Origin: a virus
Direction: 5' to 3' (one strand)
DNA length: 40,068 nucleotides
Virus record (IMG/VR): IMGVR_UViG_3300028883_000021
Coordinates: 1 to 40,068 of that record
Positions 6,684-13,273 of this stretch are shown here, one piece after another (position 1 is the stretch's first letter; the number at the start of each line of letters is the position of its first letter). Made by a program: the position numbers and the translations under genes. The notes beneath the pieces were generated by a model. The model saw nothing but the letters and a program-made list of their open reading frames with translations. It was not told where the DNA came from and ran no database searches.

Positions 6684-7109
6684 TCACAATGCAATCTCCG
6701 GAGTCGGGATCCCGAGTTTCTCGATGTCATAATGAGCGAAATCTAGCAGATCCCACCATGACTCGCCCCCGGCGATCTCTTTGAATCCGGCCTCGGATCC
6801 TTCATATTTTTCGCCGCGGACGATTGTATCAAATACTCCATGATCCGGATGATTCGGGTCCATGATGATATTGTCCTCGTATAGATCGAAATAAACCTCG
6901 ATCGCGACGCCGTTTTCTTTTATAGACGGATATAACTCAACGAGATCTTCGAACGTGTCCGCAACGCCCGCGAGAGAATGCTCTTCCCCCGCCTCAATAT
7001 CCGGGATCCGGAACCCGATCCACCTGATCGCCGACTCTCCGAAATCAATTGATTCGCCTGAATCCGCCGGAGCCCCGGCGAGATGATTACCGCTAAATAG
7101 ATTGTTCAT
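6684..7109 (-). CDS. First gene of the replication operon, acidic hypothetical protein
   Basis: A 141-aa, very acidic protein. ATG 7109 follows an ideal GGAGGTAGCA site, and the promoter at 7126-7154 lies just upstream. The sequence has many Asp/Glu and aromatic residues (AIEVYFDLYEDNIIMDP, GGESWWDLLDFAHYDIEKL) and ends IPTPEIAL. There is no recognisable domain. Small acidic first-expressed proteins are often DNA mimics or host-enzyme inhibitors, but that is only a suggestion from composition. It shares its leader and ribosome site layout with the gene at 2850-3038, implying coordinated expression. Confidence 0.75.
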   Translation of the reverse strand: MNNLFSGNHLAGAPADSGESIDFGESAIRWIGFRIPDIEAGEEHSLAGVADTFEDLVELYPSIKENGVAIEVYFDLYEDNIIMDPNHPDHGVFDTIVRGEKYEGSEAGFKEIAGGESWWDLLDFAHYDIEKLGIPTPEIAL

Positions 7110-7125
7110 TGCTACCTCCGGATAT

Positions 7126-7154
7126 ACAATAATATAAGATTCTTTTATTGTCAA
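7126..7154 (-). promoter_or_regulatory. Early promoter of the replication operon
   Basis: On the minus strand the -35 box is TTGACA at 7154-7149 and the best -10 is TATTGT at 7131-7126, with a 17-bp spacer. The -10 matches four of six consensus bases, so it should be weaker than the promoter at 3055-3083. The operator-like dyad at 7133-7147 fills the spacer. The downstream gene starts at 7109. Confidence 0.75.
7133..7147. promoter_or_regulatory. Operator-like dyad TATAAG-N3-CTTTTA, copy 2
   Basis: TATAAGATTCTTTTA matches the dyad at 3061-3075 in both arms with one mismatch. Its centre lies 9 bp from the edge of the -35 box, against 10 bp in the other promoter, so the placement is conserved. 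Confidence 0.7.
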
Positions 7155-7210
7155 GCGCTCGTGTCGGCAAAATTAAAGTTTCAATTCCGAGCGATATTCA
7201 TTGGAATGCA

Positions 7211-7437
7211 ACCACGCCGGTGTCACTTAAACCGAACCGCGGGGATCCCATTTAACCTGACCCGGAGCGGTCACATATAAACATAACCATTACGATCGCA
7301 TTAAACGGCAACCGCGGCGGTAGCATATAAATCAAACCCGGAGCGGTCACATATAAACACAACCATCGCGGGGACACATTGATATATAACCGCGACGGTA
7401 TTGATTAAATGCCCCCGGAGCGGTAACATTCCGACTG
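7211..7437. repeat. Degenerate 24-27 bp iteron array, about nine units
   Basis: Units start near 7211, 7237, 7260, 7286, 7311, 7336, 7362, 7389 and 7413. The best copies read ACCCGGAGCGGT followed by CACATATAAAC (7260 and 7336 are nearly identical for 25 bases). Others keep the ACCG-nnn-CGGT core and an AT-rich tail. A solitary unit lies at 7782-7800. Regular spacing and a palindromic core suggest repeated binding of a dimeric protein on one face of the DNA. Confidence 0.75.
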
Positions 7438-7455
7438 CCCTCTTTTGTGTGCAAT
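7437..7455 (+). repeat. Motif GCCCTCTTTTGTGTGCAAT, copy 1
   Basis: First of four nearly exact copies. It directly follows the last iteron unit, and copy 2 begins exactly 26 bp later, continuing the iteron period. The flank CGGTnACATnnnGAnT before this copy is the same as before copy 4, showing that iteron and motif form a composite element. Confidence 0.85.
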
Positions 7456-7462
7456 GGCGATT

Positions 7463-7481
7463 GCCCTCTTTTGTGTGCAAT
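7463..7481 (+). repeat. Motif GCCCTCTTTTGTGTGCAAT, copy 2
   Basis: Exact 19-bp copy, 26 bp downstream of copy 1. It lacks the CGGT-containing iteron flank that precedes copies 1 and 4. Confidence 0.85.
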
Positions 7482-7517
7482 CGAAATAGAGCCGTGAAAT
7501 TTTTTGTTTCTGGCTCT

Positions 7518-7536
7518 GCCCTCTTTTGTGTGCAAT
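7518..7536 (+). repeat. Motif GCCCTCTTTTGTGTGCAAT, copy 3
   Basis: Exact 19-bp copy, 55 bp after copy 2. An AT-rich stretch with the dyad TTTTGCCT/AGGCAAAA (7576-7599) follows it. Confidence 0.85.
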
Positions 7537-7575
7537 GCCCTAAAAATCACCCACAAAGACTCGCCTTTGTTTTGA

Positions 7576-7599
7576 TTTTGCCTGAATTTTTAGGCAAAA
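7576..7599. repeat. AT-rich inverted repeat
   Basis: TTTTGCCT and AGGCAAAA are 8-bp perfect arms around an 8-base AT-rich loop. No U-run follows in either direction beyond the arm, so terminator function is doubtful. It could be part of an unwinding region or a weak bidirectional terminator. Confidence 0.5.
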
Positions 7600-7651
7600 A
7601 CGCGTAGGATCGCCTGTAAGCGACGATCGTTTTCCCGATCCCTCTCGTTTG

Positions 7652-7666
7652 TATAAGAAACTTATA
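7652..7666. promoter_or_regulatory. Operator-like dyad TATAAG-N3-CTTATA, copy 3
   Basis: TATAAGAAACTTATA is perfect in both arms and extends one further G/C pair on each side. No convincing promoter hexamers flank it. It may be a nucleation site for the same regulator or part of a replication switch. Confidence 0.75.
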
Positions 7667-7804
7667 CCTCGAAACGCTGACCACGACCGCGTCTCCGGGG
7701 ATTAGTTAGAATATAACGCCATTTCAGGGTATAATCACCCATACCCGGCCGAGAAAACGTCTTAGAAGCGATTCGTTTATAACCGCCACGGTCACATATT
7801 GAGT

Positions 7805-7822
7805 GCCCTCTTTTGTGTGCAA
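7805..7822 (+). repeat. Motif GCCCTCTTTTGTGTGCAA, copy 4
   Basis: An 18-bp match to the other three copies, preceded by a solitary iteron unit at 7782-7800. It lies 11 bp past the stop of the last late gene, so any factor bound here would meet incoming transcription. Confidence 0.85.
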
Positions 7823-7833
7823 CGAAAAAATCG

Positions 7834-8349
7834 CTAAAATATCGCCGAGATGATTTTTTTGAAAAAACCGAGAATCTCTGCGCCGTGAGAACTCACTAAT
7901 TCAAAGACCTGTGAAACTCCGACAAGAGCGATTACCCATAGAATCGCCTTCCGCTCCCCGGATCTCTCGGCGAGTTTTTCCTCCGAAACCCGTAATCTCT
8001 CTTCGATCTCTTCCTCTGATTTCCGGATCCGCTCATACATGACTCCGCGGATCTCCGACATTTTCTCGACCCATAGTAGCCGACTCTCTTTCAACTCTTC
8101 CTCGATGATCCGTGTATATCCCCGAGATTCTTCCCGGTTTGTCTCGAGACTGATCGCCACCTTATTTTGAATATCCGCGCAATGGGCGAGATGGCGCCGC
8201 CATTGCTTGAGAAGCCCCTCGACGCCGTTCCCCTCAAGGATCAATCTCGTTTTCGTTTGCTCGCCAACTACCTCGCGCTGACTGTCTTGAACGGCCTTTA
8301 TCTCGAATGTCAATTGCTCAATTTGCTTGGACAACTTCTGTATTTCCAC
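7834..8349 (-). CDS. Coiled-coil protein with C-terminal membrane anchor
   Basis: About 171 aa from a GTG at 8349, selected because GGAGG lies 9 nt upstream. A TTG at 8394 overlapping the previous stop is the alternative. Residues about 1-120 are charged coiled coil (EIQKLSKQIEQLTFEIKAV, then EEIEERLRVSEEKLAER). A hydrophobic helix (AILWVIALVGVSQVFELV) follows near residues 133-150, and the last residues (FFKKIISAIF) are amphipathic. Coil plus C-terminal anchor is the XhlA-like layout of some lysis accessory proteins. It ends the late operon, next to a membrane-anchored hydrolase-like protein. Function is not established. Confidence 0.65.
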   Translation of the reverse strand: MEIQKLSKQIEQLTFEIKAVQDSQREVVGEQTKTRLILEGNGVEGLLKQWRRHLAHCADIQNKVAISLETNREESRGYTRIIEEELKESRLLWVEKMSEIRGVMYERIRKSEEEIEERLRVSEEKLAERSGERKAILWVIALVGVSQVFELVSSHGAEILGFFKKIISAIF

Positions 8350-8390
8350 GTCTGCCCGCCTCCGTAATAAATCCGGTTTCGATATGTCAC

Positions 8391-9842
8391 TCAACGGAGC
8401 CAATGGATCAACCGATAAAGCAAAACCCCGGATGTTGCGACAAGGATCCAAAAACCGGCCTTGTCTAGCATCGAGCCGGAGAGAAAAAACTCCCTAAAAT
8501 TGATCAGAATGAATGGCCATCGAGACCGGAGTCTCGGCTTGAGCCACGTCCACGTCTTCGGCCGCTTGATTACCGTTGTCGGTGTGTCGTTGTCGCCGGG
8601 ATCCGGAGCGGGATCCGGAACGGGATCCGGAATCGGAACGGGATCCGGCTTGCTGTATTCAATACCTTCGCAACCTTCGCTCTCCCAATATGGCCGCGGT
8701 AGCGCCCGGCGGTAGCGACTCCAATCGATCTCCCGGAGATCGAGACGCCAATTGTCCGGATTCTCTGCCGACGTGTCGACGAACGACGTCCGCGGGAGAT
8801 CCTCGTGTAATATCGAATACTTGTAACGGATGACCCCGGAGAGAAGCGCATCGAGCGAGACCGGCCCGTCGATGCTGAATTTCCTCAATCGTACGCCTTT
8901 TGTCGCGAGACGATATAAGGCGGATGTAAATTCGAGCAACTGGCTCGTCGACGCTTCCGGGAATCGCTTCGCCCCTTTGATCGTGAGATATGTCCCCGCC
9001 GGATTGCCCGCCGAGGATCCGTCCGAACTCACGAGAACGACGCGGATCCCTCTCGCCCGGCGGAATATATGCCCGCAACAAGTCGGCTCCGTTAAGTCAA
9101 TCGGCAATAGCCCGCGATGGCTCTCGACCGAAACCTCCGATTTCCGGTCCTCTCCGAACCAGAGCCCGCCGAGTCCGGAGATGATCGGATCCGACGTCTG
9201 TAAATGCCCCGGAGCCGGATGTTCGGGATCGAATCGTATGCATCCGAATTGATACTCTAGCGGGATCCCGTATTTTGACTCTGACCGTCGGCTTGAGTCG
9301 TAATACCATCCCGCGAGTCGCCGCGTAACCGCGACGTTGCTATTGTTGCCGCCGACCGCAACGGGATCCACCCATGGCCCCTCAAATCCGATATACTTTA
9401 CCCGATGGTTCTCGGGGCTCGGATTGAATCTCCCGGCTTGCTCGACGCCGACATCCGAGGGAACGAACGACGGCTCATTTGCGAGCGATTTCCCCCATTT
9501 CCCCCGGCCGATTATTCGATTCGCCCTTGGAGCATATTGATCCTCGAGCCATTCGTATTCCGCCGCCGAGAACCGTCTGTTCGCCCGCTGGTAGACCGTA
9601 AAGATCGGAAAAATCCGATATTTTCGACTCATTTCGCATACGAAATCGAACCGAGCCCAAAAATCCGCGTCGAATTCGCCCCGTATTATCTCGTCGCGGC
9701 GAGCGACGAACATGCGAATAAACTTTACTCCATGCGATTTTGCCGTTCGGAAAAAATTCTCGTCGAGCCCCTGCATATTATCATACAAGAGCCCGAGCAA
9801 CGCGAGACCGAATTGATACTTCCCTCGATCGAGTGTGATCAT
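8391..9842 (-). CDS. Glycoside-hydrolase-like protein with Pro-rich linker and C-terminal membrane anchor
   Basis: A 483-aa protein; ATG 9842 overlaps the upstream stop (ATGA). The N-terminal 100 residues have a TIM-barrel hydrolase look (QFGLALLGLLYDNMQGLD, then SHGVKFIRMFVARRDE, YRIFPIFTVYQRAN), as in cellulase-type clans with a strand, then an Arg- or aromatic-rich substrate strand. I cannot place the acid/base Glu pair with certainty. Residues about 405-425 are a PDPVPIPDPVPDPAPDPGD linker, and the C-terminus (FWILVATSGVLLYRLIHWLR) is a membrane helix. A tail-associated hydrolase that ends in a membrane anchor is odd for a virion protein; it may act at the host envelope during exit or entry. 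Domain call is tentative; linker and anchor are clear. Confidence 0.55.
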   Translation of the reverse strand: MITLDRGKYQFGLALLGLLYDNMQGLDENFFRTAKSHGVKFIRMFVARRDEIIRGEFDADFWARFDFVCEMSRKYRIFPIFTVYQRANRRFSAAEYEWLEDQYAPRANRIIGRGKWGKSLANEPSFVPSDVGVEQAGRFNPSPENHRVKYIGFEGPWVDPVAVGGNNSNVAVTRRLAGWYYDSSRRSESKYGIPLEYQFGCIRFDPEHPAPGHLQTSDPIISGLGGLWFGEDRKSEVSVESHRGLLPIDLTEPTCCGHIFRRARGIRVVLVSSDGSSAGNPAGTYLTIKGAKRFPEASTSQLLEFTSALYRLATKGVRLRKFSIDGPVSLDALLSGVIRYKYSILHEDLPRTSFVDTSAENPDNWRLDLREIDWSRYRRALPRPYWESEGCEGIEYSKPDPVPIPDPVPDPAPDPGDNDTPTTVIKRPKTWTWLKPRLRSRWPFILINFREFFLSGSMLDKAGFWILVATSGVLLYRLIHWLR

Positions 9843-10141
9843 TTGCTTTTCCCCTTTTTGCTCGGAATTTTCCTCTCTGGCGCCTTCGGCTTGAAGTCTT
9901 CCGGCTCCGGGATCGCGTCTTCCGGCTCCGGGATCGCGCTCTCTGGCTCTTTGACAAGCCGCTTGCAATCGCCCGTTAAAACCCACCCCCGGCTCGCAAC
10001 AACGCCGCGAGTTTCCATCGCAACCATTAAAATAGTATTGATCGCGGCTGCGGTCTCTTTCTGGACGCCCTTCAGCCGCAACAATTCCCGTTGCGTCCCG
10101 GTGCCGAGCCTGATCTCGCTCTTTTCATTCTTTCCCGCCAT
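9839..10141 (-). CDS. Small protein with AIPEPED repeats
   Basis: A 100-aa protein starting at ATG 10141, with GGAGG 9 nt upstream. Residues 15-60 include a hydrophobic helical portion (QKETAAAINTILMVAMETRGVVAS). The C-terminal third is a Pro/Glu/Lys linker with the heptad AIPEPED repeated twice, then a basic end (KIPSKKGKSK). It is not a known family. It sits between the tail fibre and the hydrolase-like gene and could be a fibre chaperone or linker subunit. Confidence 0.65.
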   Translation of the reverse strand: MAGKNEKSEIRLGTGTQRELLRLKGVQKETAAAINTILMVAMETRGVVASRGWVLTGDCKRLVKEPESAIPEPEDAIPEPEDFKPKAPERKIPSKKGKSK

Positions 10142-10158
10142 AATTTTTTGCCTCCGCT

Positions 10159-12378
10159 TTACGTAAAAACCCCACCGTTGGCCGCATAAAAATCTGCCCC
10201 GGACCCGTCAATATACGTCCCGCTTCTATATATCCGCGTCCAATATGTCGCATTTCCAACATACGGCATGGTTCCCGTATCGGCATTGTTGACTAGCCCA
10301 CCATAAAGGCATTGATTGATGTTGGTTCCGCGATAAACCTTGTTAACGTAAACATATTGGACGCTCGCCGAGTAGCACTTGTAAAATGAGACCCCAAAAT
10401 TGCCGCTTCCCGTTGCGCTATTCCCGACAAGATAGCAGAATTGCGCATAGGATGGCCCCGTGTTGAGAAAAAAACTCAACAATTCCGTATTACTCGTTCC
10501 CGTTGCTGTTATTTTTATATATCGGACTTGAACCGTACATTCGTTATACTCAATACGAAAGCCCCGATTTGCCCCGATACTGATAGAACAACCCTGATTT
10601 GTGTGGAGTCCGGCGGTCTCGGCCCCGCTTTCGTTCCCCGTTACTTGTAAAACGCCCGGCCCACAAAAACCCGCAATATGCAAGTCGGCCTCTGCGGTCC
10701 AATCGTAACTGCCATCTTCAAATTGGATAGTGACGGTAACGCCGTACATTATACGCTTCCCGATTGAGTCAACAATGGCTTGCGCCTCTGCTGCGGTGCT
10801 GCCTGCCGGGATTGTATAGGTGACATTCTCGGCCTCAACCCCGCCGGACGCCTGCGGTATGAATTGCCCGCCGCTGACCGAATCGTCGTATACTAGAACG
10901 TCCCCGTTTTGTATTTCCGCGCCGCTCGAGTCGATATAGACGGGAACCGATCGGATTGATTCCGCATCCGTACCGCCGCCCCCGCCGCCGCCATCGAGAT
11001 CGACCGTATGCTCAACCCCGCCCCCATCTTGGAAATATAGCAAATCGTTGTCTTTGCAATAGATCCGGCCGCATGTCGCAACCGCAATCGGCGTTGACGC
11101 CGCTGCGATCTCTTTCATCCGGAAATGAGTCGCCGCGTAGATCTCTCCGGCCGACTCTATGTTGCCCCCGGTTTTGAATTCCCCGCTCGCCCCGAATTGC
11201 CAATATCCGGCGACATTAAGCCCGTCTTTGAAGCAACTAGTCCCGACCTCGACGTCAAGCCCGGCTCCCAATTCCAAATCATCCGCGGCGTTGACTTTCC
11301 ACATATCAACATCCGCATTGTCCGCATTGTTTCGCGCCGTCATGAATTCGTCATTATCAATAGGAAACGTACTGCCCCCGGCTGGCTTTTCATCGACAAC
11401 CCATTGCCCCGCCCCGCTGTCGTATACTAGAATATAGTCGTCTGCAAGTCCGGTCGTATCGATCGCCGCGCCCTTGATTTGCCCGGCGTTTTGTTCATCG
11501 GCAAGAACTCCGCCAAGCCCGGAGAGATCCAATTGATCCGCCCCGCCTAACTCGTGAGTACCGGCATGAGCCGCCGGAGCGCCGCCGCCTGCTGCCGCGC
11601 AACATCCACCAAGCCCCGCGCCGCCTCCGGCCGCTTCGTCTGCCGTGGCCCCGGATGGCTGTCCGTTGAGTTTCCAAATCCGGCCCCATGTCGCGGTGTA
11701 AAGCCCGTATGCTGGCTGCATCCCGGATCCGGCGTCGTCGTTGTCATCCGACGTAACGTCGGCGTTGTCATATGACGCGATCGCCCGGTTCATATTCCCG
11801 AAAACATTCTCGGAGAGACTAGCAAATCCCATTAAGCCGCAATATCCATATCCGTATGACGTCCCGTTGCCCTCGAAATAATTCCATCGGATCGTCTGAT
11901 GTGTCGCGCCGTAATTATAGATCCCGGCGTACCATGCCGCGACATTTGTTCTCATCTTGACGTGTAGATGCTGGATCACGAATTGGACGCCATGGCTCTT
12001 ATACAGCCCGATCACATGCGCCGAGAGAGCGGATCCGTCTAATATGACCGATCGGCTCGTACTCAATCCTTCCGTGTCTCCCGTGTTTCCCTGAATGGCG
12101 ATATTCCCGCCACCGTAAAAGTTATAGAACGATAATTGACGGTCCATCGTATATGTCCCGTCCGCGAACGTGATCGTGATTTGAACCCCGTATGGTATAA
12201 ACTTCCCGATCTTGTCGATTACGTTGCGTTGGATCCACGTCGCGGTCCGACCGGCCGAGATGTTGATCGTCCGGTCCGCGTATTCGCACGTTGACGGGAG
12301 CGCCGCCGCCTCGCGAGTCCGCGCCGCTTGCCGAATGGCTCTCCGAGCATCTTGCGATGGCTGAAAACTACCGCTCAC
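10159..12378 (-). CDS. Tail fibre / receptor-binding protein with duplicated beta-helix module
   Basis: About 739 aa from a GTG at 12378 that has GGAGG 5 nt upstream and overlaps the previous stop by 11 bp; ATGs at 12390 and 12414 are alternatives. It holds two related modules. In the N-terminal one IDKIGKFIPYGVQITITFADG precedes a Gly-rich repeat; the C-terminal one has VDSIGKRIMYGVTVTIQFEDG followed by the same pattern (GNxGxxTxGL). Both look like right-handed beta-helix, as in tailspike receptor-binding domains. Between them are a Gly/Ala-rich segment with a CC pair, the common fibre motif THELGGADQLDLSGL, and a strand-rich DxxE region. It is presumably a trimeric tail fibre that contacts host surface sugars. 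Confidence 0.75.
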   Translation of the reverse strand: MSGSFQPSQDARRAIRQAARTREAAALPSTCEYADRTINISAGRTATWIQRNVIDKIGKFIPYGVQITITFADGTYTMDRQLSFYNFYGGGNIAIQGNTGDTEGLSTSRSVILDGSALSAHVIGLYKSHGVQFVIQHLHVKMRTNVAAWYAGIYNYGATHQTIRWNYFEGNGTSYGYGYCGLMGFASLSENVFGNMNRAIASYDNADVTSDDNDDAGSGMQPAYGLYTATWGRIWKLNGQPSGATADEAAGGGAGLGGCCAAAGGGAPAAHAGTHELGGADQLDLSGLGGVLADEQNAGQIKGAAIDTTGLADDYILVYDSGAGQWVVDEKPAGGSTFPIDNDEFMTARNNADNADVDMWKVNAADDLELGAGLDVEVGTSCFKDGLNVAGYWQFGASGEFKTGGNIESAGEIYAATHFRMKEIAAASTPIAVATCGRIYCKDNDLLYFQDGGGVEHTVDLDGGGGGGGTDAESIRSVPVYIDSSGAEIQNGDVLVYDDSVSGGQFIPQASGGVEAENVTYTIPAGSTAAEAQAIVDSIGKRIMYGVTVTIQFEDGSYDWTAEADLHIAGFCGPGVLQVTGNESGAETAGLHTNQGCSISIGANRGFRIEYNECTVQVRYIKITATGTSNTELLSFFLNTGPSYAQFCYLVGNSATGSGNFGVSFYKCYSASVQYVYVNKVYRGTNINQCLYGGLVNNADTGTMPYVGNATYWTRIYRSGTYIDGSGADFYAANGGVFT

Positions 12379-13273
12379 TAGCGCCTCCATGATTAAGAGT
12401 TTGCTCGGACGCATTGAACGGGAATACCGTTGACTCTGCGCCCGCGACCGGCCAATGGGAGCCCATAATTCTAATTACGTGTTTCTCCGCCGTGGGTAAA
12501 GACGACGCGACAACGTATAATATCGGCGTTTTAACCTGTACGATCCCATGGAGAACGCTCCATTCCATCGGCATTGAAAGTAACTCCCGGAGCCATCTCC
12601 GGATCCGGACCGGATCCCCGGCCCATCCCGCGGCAACCTTGAGCAACCGGTCCCCCCACGCCTCGGTCTCTTTGCATCGGAAATCGCACGCGATATGATA
12701 GCCGATCCGGATCCCGACATACCGGAGCGCCGCGTTTGCTTGCCATATGGGGACAACCGTAATCTCGCGCTCGCCGGTCGACGTTCCGCTCGCCTCTGCC
12801 GCTTGATAAACCGGATCATAGAGCCCATCCGCCCAATTTTTCACGAATGCCTCTCGGCAGCATTCCGGGAACCCGAGCAAACGGCCTTGCGTGTTATGAT
12901 CCCCGGCTCTATATGCTCCCTCGAACTCGTCGATTGCCGACATTTTTCGCGAGATAATGCAAGAGACGTTCCCGACTTTCTCCGGATCCGGCGGAACGGT
13001 ATAATGAGAGAACCCTTCCCATTTCCCGGTCCGGGAGATCGGGCGGACGATTAAACCGATTTTCCCGAGACTAGAGGCGAGATCCGGAACCGTTCGTTCG
13101 TCGATTGTCTTCCAAGCGCACTCCCGGAGCCCTTCCGCGACGCTCATTGTCTCGATCGCGTCGATCGATGACGTTACCATGGAGACCCTCGGGAGCCAAT
13201 ACGCCTCCGCCTCTTTGCTTGTCCAATAGATCCGCGCCGTTTGTTTTATCGAGATCCCCTCGAGCCGCTTCAT
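12368..13273 (-). CDS. Cys-Cys motif protein coupled to the radical SAM enzyme
   Basis: A 301-aa protein; ATG 13273 overlaps the stop of the radical SAM gene (ATGA). Two cysteine motifs stand out: GFPECCREAF at residues 135-144 and HIACDFRC at 193-200. The pair LGxPxCC plus HxxCxxxC resembles the DUF483-type archaeal/bacterial protein family, whose function I do not know; the resemblance is from memory of the motifs only. The N-terminus (SKEAEAYWLPRVSMVTSSID) is mixed alpha/beta. Clustered Cys and His suggest a metal or Fe-S site. Being translationally coupled to an SPASM enzyme, it may deliver substrate, bind the leader or act as a second maturation enzyme. No structural phage motif is seen. 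Confidence 0.6.
   Translation of the reverse strand: MKRLEGISIKQTARIYWTSKEAEAYWLPRVSMVTSSIDAIETMSVAEGLRECAWKTIDERTVPDLASSLGKIGLIVRPISRTGKWEGFSHYTVPPDPEKVGNVSCIISRKMSAIDEFEGAYRAGDHNTQGRLLGFPECCREAFVKNWADGLYDPVYQAAEASGTSTGEREITVVPIWQANAALRYVGIRIGYHIACDFRCKETEAWGDRLLKVAAGWAGDPVRIRRWLRELLSMPMEWSVLHGIVQVKTPILYVVASSLPTAEKHVIRIMGSHWPVAGAESTVFPFNASEQTLNHGGASER

Larger units (their letters stand above)
7155..7833. other. Intergenic control / putative replication origin region
   Basis: This is the only long noncoding stretch, 679 bp between the last late gene and the first replication gene. It holds a 24-27 bp iteron array (7211-7437), four copies of an 18-19 bp motif, a perfect TATAAG-N3-CTTATA dyad, and AT-rich dyads at 7576-7599 and 7732-7747 (GGGTAT/ATACCC). 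Short open frames here overlap the repeats and have no ribosome site. Position, iterons and AT-rich segments fit an origin, a centromere-like site or a transcription switch; the sequence alone does not decide. Confidence 0.7.

Noticed and set aside
7211-7437. CRISPR-like array
   Set aside because: The units are directly tandem and degenerate without spacers, and no cas gene is present; iterons explain it better.
7401-7607. Plus-strand 68-codon frame in the control region
   Set aside because: It is made mainly of the repeated motif copies, with no ribosome site, so it is better seen as noncoding.
9405-10166. Plus-strand frame of 253 codons
   Set aside because: Antisense to the hydrolase-like and AIPEPED genes, both with good starts and overlaps. 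Composition is typical of a shadow frame and no promoter or ribosome site precedes it.
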